The position numbers were made by a program, and so were the translations under genes. A stretch of DNA of 64,000 bases from Candidatus Hydrogenisulfobacillus filiaventi (GTDB lineage: Bacteria; Bacillota; Sulfobacillia; Sulfobacillales; R501): contig LR778114.1 in assembly GCA_902809825.1 (NCBI GenBank), positions 1,612,001 through 1,676,000 on the forward strand, given 5' to 3'. Numbering within the stretch: position 1 is the stretch's first letter; every line of letters begins with the position of its first letter. Below, in pieces: positions 45,546 through 53,977 of the stretch. A model generated the notes under the pieces. That model saw nothing but the letters and a program-made list of their open reading frames with translations, was not told the DNA's origin and made no database searches.

Positions 45546-46337
45546 GTGGCCGAGATCGGAATGGTGCGCCGGGAGACGGAGTGGCGCGGGGCGCGGGTCA
45601 GCTGGTTCGAGGCCGGGCAGGGGCCGGCGGTCATCCTGCTGCACGGGGGCGGCGGAACCGGCAAGGCCTGGCAGGCCCAGATGCAGGCCTTGGGCGGGCG
45701 CTACCGGGTGCTGGCGCCGGATATGCCGGGTTTTGGCCGCAGCGACTGGGTGGAGGGCGTGCGCAACCCCCAGGCGCTGGGAACGGTCATCTGGGCCTGG
45801 GCTGACACCCTGTGGGGGGTCGACCAGGTGGTGCTGGGCGGCAACAGCATGGGGGGACGGGTGGCCCTGGCGGCCGCCCTGGAGCGGCCGGCGCGCGTGC
45901 GGGCCCTGGTCCTGCTGGACGCGGTAGGGGTGCGGCTGCCGGAGGTACCGGTGGTCAATCCCCTCGACCTGCCCCCGGGCAAATTCGTGGAAGGCCTGGT
46001 CTACGACCCCGCCGCCTACCGCCGGCGCACCCCGTATCGCACCCTGGAGGATGCCCAGGAGCTGGCGCGGGGACGGGAGAGCTTCCGGCGCTATGTGGGC
46101 CAAGGCCCCATCACCTTCGACCCCGACGCCCCCCTAGACCGTCTGACCATGCCCGCCCTCCTCATCTGGGGACGGGAGGACCGCATCGTCCCCCTCCCCT
46201 ACGGGCAGGCCCTGGCCGCCCGCCTGCCCCGGGCGGAGCTGGTGGTCCTCGACCACTGCGGCCACCTGCCGCACATCGAGGCCCCCGAACTGGTCAACGG
46301 CCTGGTCCGAAATTTCCTGGACCGCTTGCCGGCTTAG
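45546..46337 (+). CDS. Alpha/beta-fold hydrolase
   Basis: A 263-residue alpha/beta hydrolase with a complete catalytic triad: the nucleophile elbow GGNSMGGRVAL, Asp in LLIWGREDRIVPLPYG, and His in VVLDHCGHLPHIEAPE. The oxyanion motif is ILLHGGGGTGKAW. It has no signal peptide, so it is cytoplasmic. The resemblance is to C-C or ester hydrolases of the MhpC/BphD group, but the substrate is not predictable. GTG at 45546 and ATG at 45561 are both possible starts. It ends in a four-base overlap with the convergent uracil-DNA glycosylase gene. Confidence 0.87.
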   Translation: MAEIGMVRRETEWRGARVSWFEAGQGPAVILLHGGGGTGKAWQAQMQALGGRYRVLAPDMPGFGRSDWVEGVRNPQALGTVIWAWADTLWGVDQVVLGGNSMGGRVALAAALERPARVRALVLLDAVGVRLPEVPVVNPLDLPPGKFVEGLVYDPAAYRRRTPYRTLEDAQELARGRESFRRYVGQGPITFDPDAPLDRLTMPALLIWGREDRIVPLPYGQALAARLPRAELVVLDHCGHLPHIEAPELVNGLVRNFLDRLPA

Positions 46338-46969
46338 ACCGCCGGGCCCTGGTGGCCGGGGTCCACGACCTCGCGGTATTTCGCCACCACCGCCCGGAAA
46401 TCGTCCCACACCACCGTTTTCAGGGCCGGATTGCGCAGCAGGGCGGCCGGGTGGTAGGTGGGCAGCAGCCAGACCCCGTTATGTTCCACCCAGTGCCCGC
46501 GGGCCTGGGTTATCCCCTGCCGGGTCTTCAGCATGGCGCCGAGGGCGGTGCGCCCCAACAGCACCACGATGCGGGGATGCAGCCGGCGCAGCTCGGCCAG
46601 CAGGTTAGGGCGGCACGCGGCCTGTTCGGCCGGCGTGGGGACCCGGTTGCCGGGCGGCCGGCACTTGACGACGTTGGTGATATAGACATTGCGGGTACGG
46701 CTGAAGCCGGCCGCCTCCAGGATACGGTCCAGGAGCTGTCCCGCCCGCCCCACAAAGGGCCGGCCCTGGCGGTCCTCCTCCTCCCCCGGCGCCTCCCCGA
46801 TGAGCAGCAAGGCGCTCCCGGGCACGCCCTCCCCGAAGGTGGGACCGTGCCCCATGCGGGCCAGGGGGCAGGCTTCACAGCGGCGCACCACCTCGCGCAG
46901 CTCCGCCAGGTCGTGCGCCGCCTCCAGCCGGGCCAGGTGCATCTCCAGGGAAAAAGTACCGGTGGCCAT
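46334..46969 (-). CDS. Type-4 uracil-DNA glycosylase (4Fe-4S)
   Basis: A 211-residue family 4 UDG that removes uracil from DNA, typical of thermophiles. The four cluster cysteines are C31, C34, C103 and C119, the same spacing as in Thermus (CxxC and then 16 residues between the last two). The active-site motif is LLIGEAPGEEEDRQGRPFVG, and the later motif is LLPTYHPAALLRNP. It lies downstream of the PerR-like gene and may share its transcript. Confidence 0.93.
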   Translation of the reverse strand: MATGTFSLEMHLARLEAAHDLAELREVVRRCEACPLARMGHGPTFGEGVPGSALLLIGEAPGEEEDRQGRPFVGRAGQLLDRILEAAGFSRTRNVYITNVVKCRPPGNRVPTPAEQAACRPNLLAELRRLHPRIVVLLGRTALGAMLKTRQGITQARGHWVEHNGVWLLPTYHPAALLRNPALKTVVWDDFRAVVAKYREVVDPGHQGPAV

Positions 46970-47005
46970 CAGGTTCCTCCCTCTGCCGCCGGAATGCGGC
47001 CGGCC

Positions 47006-47458
47006 TCAGGACCGGTTGCCGGAGAGGGCCTCGGCCGCCTGACAGCGCGGGCAGAGGCCGTATCCGATAAGCTCCCAGCGGTCGATGATCCAGCCCGGCG
47101 CCGGCGGCGCGGGGGGTGCTCCCCCCACCGGCCCTTCCACGTCCGTCAACCGGTGGCAGCGGACACAGCTCAAATGGAAGTGGGGCTCGGTGCGGAGGTC
47201 AAACCGGCGCAGACCGGCGGCGTTGACCGTGCGGACCAGTCCCCGCTCCTCCAGTTGGGCCAGGGTGTTATAGACGGTGGCCAGGCTGATGGTGGGATAC
47301 TGCCGGGTCACGGCCTGAAAGACCTCCTCGGCCGTGGGGTGCGAAAGCCCCTCCAGGGCCTCCAGCACCGCCAGCCGCTGCGGCGTGGCCCGCATGCCGC
47401 CCGCCTTCAGGTGGTCCCGCCAAACCGCCACAAAGGACGGATGCTCGTTGTCCGCCAT
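47006..47458 (-). CDS. PerR-like regulator of the Fur family
   Basis: A 150-residue Fur-family repressor. The winged helix contains MRATPQRLAVLEAL and TISLATVYNTLAQLEERGLV. The regulatory metal site follows PerR: Asp D87 in RRFDLRTEPHFHLSC with H93 and H95. The structural zinc cysteines are C98/C101 and C136/C139. Asp rather than Glu at 87 favours a peroxide sensor that is inactivated by His oxidation. I chose the ATG at 47458 with GGGGGAGG upstream. It ends the sulerythrin/Fe-S/DUF3501 cluster, which fits peroxide control. Confidence 0.82.
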   Translation of the reverse strand: MADNEHPSFVAVWRDHLKAGGMRATPQRLAVLEALEGLSHPTAEEVFQAVTRQYPTISLATVYNTLAQLEERGLVRTVNAAGLRRFDLRTEPHFHLSCVRCHRLTDVEGPVGGAPPAPPAPGWIIDRWELIGYGLCPRCQAAEALSGNRS

Positions 47459-47486
47459 GGCCGCCTCCCCCTTCCGCGGCACCCGC

Positions 47487-48065
47487 CTATTCGCGTAGCA
47501 GGTCCCCCACCAGGGCCGCCACCGTGGGACCCGCCAGCACCGCCCGGTGCCGGTAGCGGGGATGGTCGATCTCCAGCGCCACCTCTCCGGCATCCGCCAG
47601 GCGGGCCCCATCCGCCTCCTCAAACCGGAAGGTCAGGTAGTGGATGGAACTCGTCGTGTCCTCCCGCGACCGCACCGCCTGCGGTTCCCCGCGCACCCGG
47701 CGTTCCCCGAAGACCAGGCTCACCTGCTCCTCAATGCCCGACAGGTCCCGCAGGATGGCGGGAATGTCCTCCTGCTGGGTCAGCTCAATCAGCAGGGTGG
47801 CCCCGATGGCCGGTCCGGGCGGCAGCAGGTCGTTGTAGACCTCCACCTCCCGCTCCAGTTCCCGGGGATCGGTGATGTGCTCAATGCGGGCCATCTCCTG
47901 AACCTGAAAGCGCATGGTGTCCACATTCTCGAACACCACCGACACCCGGGGCCCCACGGCGACCCGCCGCACCTTCTTGATCGCGATCACCCGACGCCGG
48001 AATTCCTGCCGTTCCTGTAGATATGCCTCAATCGGCTTGATGTCCGCCAGGGTCAACTGTCGCAT
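47487..48065 (-). CDS. DUF3501 family protein
   Basis: A 192-residue protein with the DUF3501 pattern: LTLADIKPIEAYLQERQEFR at the start, VAVGPRVSVVFENVDTMRFQ, and ELEREVEVYNDLLP. No catalytic motif is evident. DUF3501 genes are commonly found beside rubrerythrin and a GlpC-like Fe-S protein, as here. A role in handling reactive oxygen or in electron supply to rubrerythrin is inferred from this association only. It overlaps the end of the Fe-S oxidoreductase gene by 38 bases. Confidence 0.82.
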   Translation of the reverse strand: MRQLTLADIKPIEAYLQERQEFRRRVIAIKKVRRVAVGPRVSVVFENVDTMRFQVQEMARIEHITDPRELEREVEVYNDLLPPGPAIGATLLIELTQQEDIPAILRDLSGIEEQVSLVFGERRVRGEPQAVRSREDTTSSIHYLTFRFEEADGARLADAGEVALEIDHPRYRHRAVLAGPTVAALVGDLLRE

Positions 48066-49377
48066 TCCGGACCTCCCTTCCCTGTCCTTCCGCCGCGTCC
48101 GCCCCGGTCAACCCGTAAGCCTCCGCCAGGATCTCCACCGGATGGCGGGGCGGCCGGTCGGTCGCCACCTGGATCTGCAGCCCGGCCAGGGCGCAGTCCC
48201 CGCAGGCGGCCACCTCGTGCGCCTTGCGGAAGGCCGCCGTCATCTTGGCCGCCACCTTCTGCGACTCGTCGTAAAAGGCCGCCTTCAGCCCCCAGGTGCC
48301 GTCGATGCCGGCGCAGTGGTCCACCATCGTCACCTGGGCCCCGGTAGCCGAGAGCAGGTCGCGTCCCGCCCGGTTCAGCCCCTGGGCCTTGGTGTGACAG
48401 GAGAGGTGATAGGTAAGCCGCGCCGGAGCCCGGGGGAACTCCCGTTTCAGCCGCCCCTCCTTCAGGGCCCGCGCCAGGTACTCGGTGATGTCCTCGGTGG
48501 CGGCCGCCACCGCTTCCGCCTCCGGGGTGCCCAGCAGGAACCGGTATTCCTGCTTCAACACCATGGCACAGGTGGGCTGCAGGGCCAGGATCTTCTTGCC
48601 GGCCCGCGCGTAGGGCGCCAGCAGCTCCACGTTGGCGCGGGCCTTGGCCGTGGCGGCGGCGATGTCGCCCCCGTCCAGCGCCGGCATCCCGCAGCAGCGC
48701 TGCCCCTCCGGCACCGCGGCCCGGATGCCGTTGTGCGCCAGCACCGCCAACGCCGCCTGACCGATCCCCGGTTCATGGTATTCCACCGTACAGGTGGTAA
48801 AGATGACGACATCGGCATCCGCCGCCTCCTGGGCCGCCCGGGTCAGGGCCGCCGCTCCCCGTTGCCGCTGCAGCCATTCCGAAAACCGCACCGCCGGAAA
48901 CCGGGGCAGCCGGCGCCGGGGGTCGATGCCCAGGATGCGGGCCATGGCCCGGCGCAGGGTCGGGTTGCGGTTGCCCCAGTTCGCCAGACCCGGGGCCAGG
49001 TGCCCCAGGCGGCCGACCCGTTCGGGGTCGCCCAGGAACCGGTCGGTGCGCCCGATGCCCTGACGGCGGGCACGCACCGCCTTGTACCGCAGCATCAGGC
49101 GCGGGAAGTCCAGGTCGAAGGGATGCGGCGGGACATACGGGCATTTCACAAAGCACAGCTTGCATTGATAGCAGAGGTCGGCCACCTGCTCCAGCTCGCT
49201 GCCGGTGAGGGCCTCGACCGCATCGTCATGCCCTTCCACCGCCCGGAAAAGGCTGGGAAAGGCCGGGCACAGATTGTAACACAGGCGGCAGCCGTTGCAG
49301 ATGGCAAATGCGGCTTTCATGTCCGTTTCCAGGGCAGCGGCGTCCCAGTACGCCTCCGCCCGGGGGTTGTATTCCAT
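48028..49377 (-). CDS. (Fe-S)-binding oxidoreductase with two CCG domains, rubrerythrin-associated (GlpC-like)
   Basis: A 449-residue protein. Two ferredoxin-type 4Fe-4S motifs come first (CNGCRLCYNLCP near 27-38 and CYQCKLCFVKCPYVPP near 69-84), followed by two CCG-type cluster domains (GQRCCGMPALDGGD; LSCHTKAQG with DHCAGIDGTWGLKAAFYDES). This layout is that of GlpC and heterodisulfide-reductase-like electron carriers. The GIDGTWG form is the one seen beside rubrerythrin genes. It probably passes electrons to the sulerythrin encoded just upstream (gap about 95 bases). The last residues, which overlap DUF3501, are less conserved. Confidence 0.85.
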   Translation of the reverse strand: MEYNPRAEAYWDAAALETDMKAAFAICNGCRLCYNLCPAFPSLFRAVEGHDDAVEALTGSELEQVADLCYQCKLCFVKCPYVPPHPFDLDFPRLMLRYKAVRARRQGIGRTDRFLGDPERVGRLGHLAPGLANWGNRNPTLRRAMARILGIDPRRRLPRFPAVRFSEWLQRQRGAAALTRAAQEAADADVVIFTTCTVEYHEPGIGQAALAVLAHNGIRAAVPEGQRCCGMPALDGGDIAAATAKARANVELLAPYARAGKKILALQPTCAMVLKQEYRFLLGTPEAEAVAAATEDITEYLARALKEGRLKREFPRAPARLTYHLSCHTKAQGLNRAGRDLLSATGAQVTMVDHCAGIDGTWGLKAAFYDESQKVAAKMTAAFRKAHEVAACGDCALAGLQIQVATDRPPRHPVEILAEAYGLTGADAAEGQGREVRNATVDPGGHQAD

Positions 49378-49471
49378 GGTGACGGGTCCCTCCTATCCCT
49401 CCTGCGCCGGAAAAAACACCGAGCGGAAGGAACGCGGCCGCGCCCCTTCCGCTCCCGCCGGGCACCGGCCG

Positions 49472-49894
49472 TTAGCCCGCCAGGCTCTCCAGCCCCTTCT
49501 GGAAGCGGCCGGCGTGGCTCTTCTCCGCCCGGGCCAGGGTCTCGAACCATTCCGCGATTTCATCGAAACCCTCTTCCCGGGCCTGCTTGGCGAAGCCGGG
49601 GTACATCTGGCTGTACTCGTAGGTCTCGCCTTCAATGGCGCTCTTCAGGTTCTGGGAGGTGTCCCCGACCGGCACCCCGGTCACCGGGTCGCCGACCTCC
49701 TCCAGGAACTCCATGTGCCCGAAGGCGTGGCCGGTCTCCCCTTCCGCCACATCCCGGAACAGGCCCGCAATCTCCGGCTGCCCCTCCACGTCCGCTTTGC
49801 GGGCGAAATACAGGTAACGGCGGTTGGCCTGGGATTCGCCGGCGAATGCGGCCTTGAGGTTCTCGTGGGTCTTGGTGCCTTCCAGCTTCGGCAT
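49472..49894 (-). CDS. Rubrerythrin of the sulerythrin type (no rubredoxin domain)
   Basis: A 140-residue four-helix diiron protein. It is close to archaeal sulerythrin throughout, for example [55 protein letters not shown], and [15 protein letters not shown]. The glutamate and histidine ligands of the di-iron site are all present. The C-terminal rubredoxin domain of classical rubrerythrin is absent, so electrons must come from another carrier, probably the adjacent Fe-S protein. It reduces hydrogen peroxide. I chose the ATG at 49894 with AAGGGGG upstream; the open frame before it is the promoter region. Confidence 0.93.
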   Translation of the reverse strand: MPKLEGTKTHENLKAAFAGESQANRRYLYFARKADVEGQPEIAGLFRDVAEGETGHAFGHMEFLEEVGDPVTGVPVGDTSQNLKSAIEGETYEYSQMYPGFAKQAREEGFDEIAEWFETLARAEKSHAGRFQKGLESLAG

Positions 49895-49940
49895 CTCGGG
49901 ATCCCCCTTCCCCCCTTGCCGTCCGGCAATCGGGGCTTGG

Positions 49941-49951
49941 AATAATTTATT
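49941..49951 (-). promoter_or_regulatory. Candidate operator in the sulerythrin leader
   Basis: AATAATTTATT is a perfect 5-1-5 palindrome just downstream of the predicted transcription start. It is strikingly AT-rich for this genome. It matches the PerR consensus only in part (about half of the positions), so assignment to the PerR-like regulator of the same operon is tentative. Confidence 0.4.
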
Positions 49952-49962
49952 AACTAAGAGGG

Positions 49963-49991
49963 ATTCTAAAGTACTGGGCAAAGCTCGTCAA
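49963..49991 (-). promoter_or_regulatory. Strong sigma-A promoter of the sulerythrin cluster
   Basis: Minus strand: TTGACG (49986-49991), 17-base spacer, TAGAAT (49963-49968). Five of six bases match the consensus at each element. The transcript would start near 49956, about 60 bases before the ATG. Confidence 0.8.
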
Positions 49992-50025
49992 CCGGTTTGC
50001 GGATGGCCTGCCAACTTCCGGCCCG

Positions 50026-51174
50026 TCAGCCTTCATGCACCAGCCGCCCCGCCAGCCAAACCGCCTTGACCCGGGCCTGCAGGCTGGCCAGAGGGTCGCC
50101 CTCCCACAGCACCAGGTCGGCGTCGTAGCCGCGCTCCAGCCGGCCCAGGCGGTCGCCCACGCCCGTCACCTCCGCCGCCACGGTGGTCAGCGCGGCCAGG
50201 GCGGCCCCGTAGGGCATGCCTTCCGCCACCGCCAGCCCGGCGTAGACCCCGAGGTAGGCGGACGGCACCACCGGATGGTCGCTGGCGATGGCCACCGGTA
50301 CCCCGGCCGCGGCCAGGCGAGCGGGGGTGTGGAAGCCCATGTCGCGCAGTTCGGCCTTGGAGCGGGTGGCGAAGGAAGGGCCGGTCACCACCGGCACCTC
50401 CCAGGTCCGGATTTCCTCCACCAGGCGATGGGCCTCGGTCCCGTGGTCGATGACCCAGCGCAGGCGGAATTCCCGTGCGAGACGATGGGCAGTGCGGATG
50501 TCATCGGCCCGATGGCAGTGCACGCGCAGGGGAACCTCGCGCCGGATGACCATGCCCAGGGCCTCCAGGCGCGGGTCCCACTCCCGGGCCCCCCGGGGCG
50601 GGTCGGCGGCATAGCGCCGGGCCCGCTCCAGCCATTCCCGCAGCACGGCGGCCGTGCCGGGCCGGGTGGCCGGCCGCCGGTGGTGCTCCCGCCCGTGCAC
50701 CCGGACCGGGTTTTCGCCCAGGGCGGCCTTCATCCCCGCCGCCGGCACCAGCAGCATCTCCTCCACCCCGGCCCCCCACAGCCGCACCGTCGCCCCCAGG
50801 CCGCCGATGACGTTGGCCGACCCCGGAGTGACAAAGGCGGCGGTCACCCCATGGGCCAGGGCGACGGCCAGGTCGGGGTCGGCGGGATTGATGCCGTCCA
50901 GGGCCCGGATGTCGGCGGTCACCGGGTCGGTCTCCTCATTGACGTCCTGCCAGCCCAGCGTCTCCCCCGCCGTGGTGAGGCCGATATGACTGTGGGCATC
51001 GATGAAGCCGGGCAGGCACAACAGCCCTCCGCCATCCACCACCGCCGCCCCTGCCGGCGGCACCAGCCCCGGCTCCACCGCCGCGATGCGCCCCTGGTCA
51101 TCCACCAGGATTCCGCCGCGCTCCAGGGCAAGACCGGTCCCGTCCCGGAGCTGCACATTGACCAGCGCCCACAC
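50026..51174 (-). CDS. Amidohydrolase-superfamily enzyme (imidazolonepropionase-like)
   Basis: A 382-residue metal-dependent hydrolase. It starts with the small beta-domain, then the HxH metal motif in GFIDAHSHIGLT, later histidines in LRVHCHRADD and RWVIDHGTEAHRL, the catalytic Asp in PVAIASDHPVVPSAY, and the closing strand GYDADLVLWEGDPL. These place it with the imidazolonepropionase/dipeptidase group that opens cyclic amides, but the substrate is not known. It follows the class-I amidotransferase gene by 14 bases, so the two may act together on a glutamyl or cyclic amide compound. Confidence 0.83.
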   Translation of the reverse strand: MWALVNVQLRDGTGLALERGGILVDDQGRIAAVEPGLVPPAGAAVVDGGGLLCLPGFIDAHSHIGLTTAGETLGWQDVNEETDPVTADIRALDGINPADPDLAVALAHGVTAAFVTPGSANVIGGLGATVRLWGAGVEEMLLVPAAGMKAALGENPVRVHGREHHRRPATRPGTAAVLREWLERARRYAADPPRGAREWDPRLEALGMVIRREVPLRVHCHRADDIRTAHRLAREFRLRWVIDHGTEAHRLVEEIRTWEVPVVTGPSFATRSKAELRDMGFHTPARLAAAGVPVAIASDHPVVPSAYLGVYAGLAVAEGMPYGAALAALTTVAAEVTGVGDRLGRLERGYDADLVLWEGDPLASLQARVKAVWLAGRLVHEG

Positions 51175-51188
51175 GGGCGTGCCCCCCC

Positions 51189-51944
51189 TCAGGCGGTCCG
51201 CCGCGCCTGCCGGTAATCGCGGCAGGCCTCCACAAAGGCCTCAAACAGCCGGCGGGCGGCGTCGTCCCCGCTCAGGCTCTCCGGGTGCCACTGCACCCCC
51301 AGCACAAACCGGGGCCCGGCCAGCTCAATGGCCTCCACCACCCCGTCGGGCGCCCGGCCGCTGACCACCCATCCCTCCGGCACGGTCTCCACCGCCTGAT
51401 GGTGAAAGGAGTTCACCTGGAGGGAACTACGCCCGAGGATGGCGGCCAGCCGGCTGGAGGGGTCCAGCGCCACCCCATGGGTGGCCTGCGACCGGGGCGC
51501 GGCCTGGTCGTGCTGCACCCCGCTCTCCGGCAGCGCAGTCGGAATGTCCTGAATCAGACGGCCGCCGTGCCCCACCGCCAGGGCCTGCACCCCGCGACAG
51601 ATACCGAAGACCGGCAGCCCCAGGCGGTCGGCGGCCTCCATCAGGGCCAGTTCAGTCCGGTCGCGGGCGGAGGAGACCCCTTTCCAATCGGTACCGGCGT
51701 CGGCCGCCCCGAACCAGGCGGGATCGAAGTCGCCGCCGCCGGTGAGCAGGAGGCCGTCACACGCCTCCAGCAGTGTGGCATCCGCCAGATTCGGCACCGG
51801 GACCGGGACCGCCCCCGCCTGGTACAACGCATCCAGGTAACTGGCACGGATCCAGTCGCGCGCCGGCTGCTCCCTGCCGGCCGGCTCCTCCCGCGCCATG
51901 CTGACCGCCACCCAGGGCCGAACCCGCTCCACCCCAGCGCCCAT
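51189..51944 (-). CDS. Class I glutamine-amidotransferase-like hydrolase (peptidase C26, PuuD family)
   Basis: A 251-residue protein of the gamma-glutamyl-GABA hydrolase family. It has LTGGGDFDPAWFG, the nucleophilic cysteine in VFGICRGVQALAVGHGG, and the His-Glu pair in LGVQWHPES. Members hydrolyse gamma-glutamyl amides such as gamma-glutamyl-GABA. I chose the ATG at 51944, preceded by GGAGGGAATGGC; an open frame further upstream is not supported. The adjacent amidohydrolase suggests a small catabolic pair. Confidence 0.87.
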   Translation of the reverse strand: MGAGVERVRPWVAVSMAREEPAGREQPARDWIRASYLDALYQAGAVPVPVPNLADATLLEACDGLLLTGGGDFDPAWFGAADAGTDWKGVSSARDRTELALMEAADRLGLPVFGICRGVQALAVGHGGRLIQDIPTALPESGVQHDQAAPRSQATHGVALDPSSRLAAILGRSSLQVNSFHHQAVETVPEGWVVSGRAPDGVVEAIELAGPRFVLGVQWHPESLSGDDAARRLFEAFVEACRDYRQARRTA

Positions 51945-52078
51945 GCCATTCCCTCCGTTTCTCCGTCCACCCGCGCACGGGTGTTGCCGCCCTAGAGTGT
52001 AGCCGATTGCCAGGGTGACGCCTATGGCCCCAAACGGCAGGGACGGACCGGGCAGAACGGCCGGAGGAACAGCAACGG

Positions 52079-52096
52079 GGAGGGGCTTTCCCCTCC
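52079..52096 (-). terminator. Hairpin after mazF, probable terminator
   Basis: A seven-base-pair GC stem (52079-52085 with 52090-52096) with a four-base loop, just past the toxin gene stop. The T-run behind it is poor, so the call is weak. Confidence 0.4.
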
Positions 52097-52099
52097 GCT

Positions 52100-52459
52100 T
52101 CAGAACTCCCGCAGGCCCAGGCTGATCTCCAGGGCGGCGTCTACCCGGGCCATGATGGCCGGGTCTAGATGCGCCACCCACTCCCGCAGCCGTTGTTTGT
52201 CGATGGTCCGCACCTGCTCCAGCAGGATGACGGAATCGCGGGCCAGGGCGCTGTCCTCGGCGCGCAGCTCAACATGGATCGGCAGGCGGGTCTTCATGGT
52301 GCGGGAGGTAATGGGGCACACGATGGTGGTGGGACTGTAGCGGTTGCCGATGTCGTTCTGCAGAATGAGGACGGGCCGGATGCCGCCCTGCTCCGACCCG
52401 CGCACCGGCGACAGATCGGCGAAGAAGATGTCGCCCCGCCGCACCACCCGATCGGCCAT
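52100..52459 (-). CDS. MazF/NdoA-type mRNA interferase toxin
   Basis: A 119-residue PemK/MazF endoribonuclease that cleaves single-stranded RNA at short sequences. It starts VVRRGDIFFADLSPVRGSEQ, then GGIRPVLILQNDIGNRYSPT, with the catalytic Arg and Thr regions intact, and has SVILLEQVRTIDKQRLREWV. It is very like EndoA of Bacillus. It lies four bases after the antitoxin gene and downstream of alr, exactly the place of ndoAI-ndoA in B. subtilis. Confidence 0.95.
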   Translation of the reverse strand: MADRVVRRGDIFFADLSPVRGSEQGGIRPVLILQNDIGNRYSPTTIVCPITSRTMKTRLPIHVELRAEDSALARDSVILLEQVRTIDKQRLREWVAHLDPAIMARVDAALEISLGLREF

Positions 52460-52463
52460 CGGC

Positions 52464-52697
52464 CTACTCCCCCTGGGAATCGACCAGATCCCAGCGGTTC
52501 TCCGCCATGGCCCGGTTCATCCAGGCCATTTCCTGGTAGCCGCGGGCCAGCTGCCGCCGTTGATCCAGATACGAAGCATAAAATTCAAGACCTTCGCGGA
52601 TTACCTCATGCATTGCCTTCCCGGGTCCGGCATGCGCCGCCAGGGTGGCCAGGAGTTCGCTGGGAAGTTTCACAATGACGCGGGGCCCGTCTTCCAC
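52464..52697 (-). CDS. MazE/NdoAI-type ribbon-helix-helix antitoxin
   Basis: A 77-residue antitoxin. The N-terminal ribbon is RVIVKLPSELLATLAAHAG, a RHH/CopG-type strand, followed by helices through MHEVIREGLEFYASYL, and a C-terminal toxin-binding tail MNRAMAENRWDLVDSQGE. No ATG is available; GTG at 52697, eight bases after AAAGGGG, is the best start, with GTG at 52706 as alternative. It should neutralise the toxin and repress its own promoter. Confidence 0.8.
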   Translation of the reverse strand: MEDGPRVIVKLPSELLATLAAHAGPGKAMHEVIREGLEFYASYLDQRRQLARGYQEMAWMNRAMAENRWDLVDSQGE

Positions 52698-52727
52698 CGT
52701 GCCCACCCCTTTCCAACATGCCAGCCC

Positions 52728-52757
52728 ATTATAGGGACGGGGGGAAAAAGCTGTCAA
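52728..52757 (-). promoter_or_regulatory. Consensus sigma-A promoter of mazEF
   Basis: Minus strand: TTGACA (52752-52757) and TATAAT (52728-52733), both perfect, with an 18-base spacer. The -35 overlaps the last codons and stop of alr. Transcription starts near 52721, about 24 bases before the antitoxin start, independently of the upstream operon. Confidence 0.85.
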
Positions 52758-53947
52758 CGCGAGGCGGGAGCTTCCAACGATTCCCGCCCGTCGGGTCCGG
52801 CGCCCTGGTAGCGGCGGGGCACCCGCGCCCCGATGCCGGTCACCACCTCGTAGGGGATGGTGTCCAGCCGCCGCGCCCATTCCCCCGCCCCGATGCACAC
52901 GCGGCCCCCGGGCCCCTCCTCGCAGCCGAGGAGCGTCACCCGTTCCCCCACCGTAATCCCGCTGCCGGGCGGCACCGCCACCGTGATCTGGTCCATGGAC
53001 ACCCGCCCCACCACCGGGTAGCGCCGGCCCCGGATAAGGACCTCATGGCGGTTGGAAAGCGCGCGCCGGTATCCGTCGGCGTAGCCGACCGGCACGGTGA
53101 GGATACGGGCCGGTGCGGAGGTGCGGTAGGTGGCCCCGTACCCGACCGCAAACCCGGCCGGCACGTCCTTGGCGAACACCACCCGGCTCAACCAGCGGAG
53201 GGCCGGCCGCTGCGCGGGACAGGCGGGGTCCTCATACAGCCCGTACAGGCCCAAGCCCACCCGTACCAGAGTGAAGTGGGTCCCCGGGTAGCGGCAGGTG
53301 GCGGCAGTGTTGGCGGCATGCAGGCAGCCGGGCAGCAGGCCGGTGGTCCGCAGGCGTTCCACCACATCCAGGAACCGGGCCAGCTGATCCCGGGTGCCGG
53401 GATCGGGGTGCGCATCAGCGGTGGCAAAGTGGGTCATGAGGCCCGCCGGCCGCAGCCAAGGGCTCAGCCGGCCCCGCAGCAGGGCCTCCACCCAGGGCCG
53501 GTCGCATTCCTCCGGAAGCAGTCCCCAGCGGCCCATGCCGGTGTCCAGCTTGAGGTGCACCCCCACCACGCGGCCCTGCTGCCGGGCAGCCGCCGCCAGA
53601 CCGCCGGCGGTGGCGGCATCCGCCACCGCCGCCTCCAGCCCGTATTCCGCCACCAGCGGCCATTGTTCCGGGGCGGTGGGGCCGAGCACCAGCACCGGCG
53701 CGGTCACGCCCGCCTCCCGCAGGGCCGCCCCTTCCTCGGGGGTGGCCACCCCCAGGCGTGCCGCGCCTGCCGTCAGGGCCGCCCGGGCCACCGCCACCGC
53801 CCCGTGGCCGTAGCCGTCCGCCTTCACCACCGCCATCAGGGCCGTCCCCGGCTCCAGCCGGGTCCGGATCGCCGCCACGTTGCTGCGGATGGCCTCCAGG
53901 TCGACCTCCACCCAGGTGGGCCGCCGGTCGGATACCCCCGCCGTCAT
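52754..53947 (-). CDS. alr: Alanine racemase
   Basis: A 397-residue PLP enzyme making D-alanine for peptidoglycan. The PLP lysine is K42 in LMAVVKADGYGHGA, the glycine-rich region HLKLDTGMGRWGLLP follows, and the C-terminal barrel holds the catalytic Tyr in FAVGYGATYRTSAP and the GRVSMDQITV loop. I chose the ATG at 53947 because GGAGG lies eight bases upstream; an in-frame GTG at 53956 overlaps that ribosome-binding site. It lies between nnr and mazEF, the B. subtilis order. Confidence 0.95.
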   Translation of the reverse strand: MTAGVSDRRPTWVEVDLEAIRSNVAAIRTRLEPGTALMAVVKADGYGHGAVAVARAALTAGAARLGVATPEEGAALREAGVTAPVLVLGPTAPEQWPLVAEYGLEAAVADAATAGGLAAAARQQGRVVGVHLKLDTGMGRWGLLPEECDRPWVEALLRGRLSPWLRPAGLMTHFATADAHPDPGTRDQLARFLDVVERLRTTGLLPGCLHAANTAATCRYPGTHFTLVRVGLGLYGLYEDPACPAQRPALRWLSRVVFAKDVPAGFAVGYGATYRTSAPARILTVPVGYADGYRRALSNRHEVLIRGRRYPVVGRVSMDQITVAVPPGSGITVGERVTLLGCEEGPGGRVCIGAGEWARRLDTIPYEVVTGIGARVPRRYQGAGPDGRESLEAPASR

Positions 53948-53977
53948 CGCCCTCACCTCCGCCTTCCCCGGCGACCC

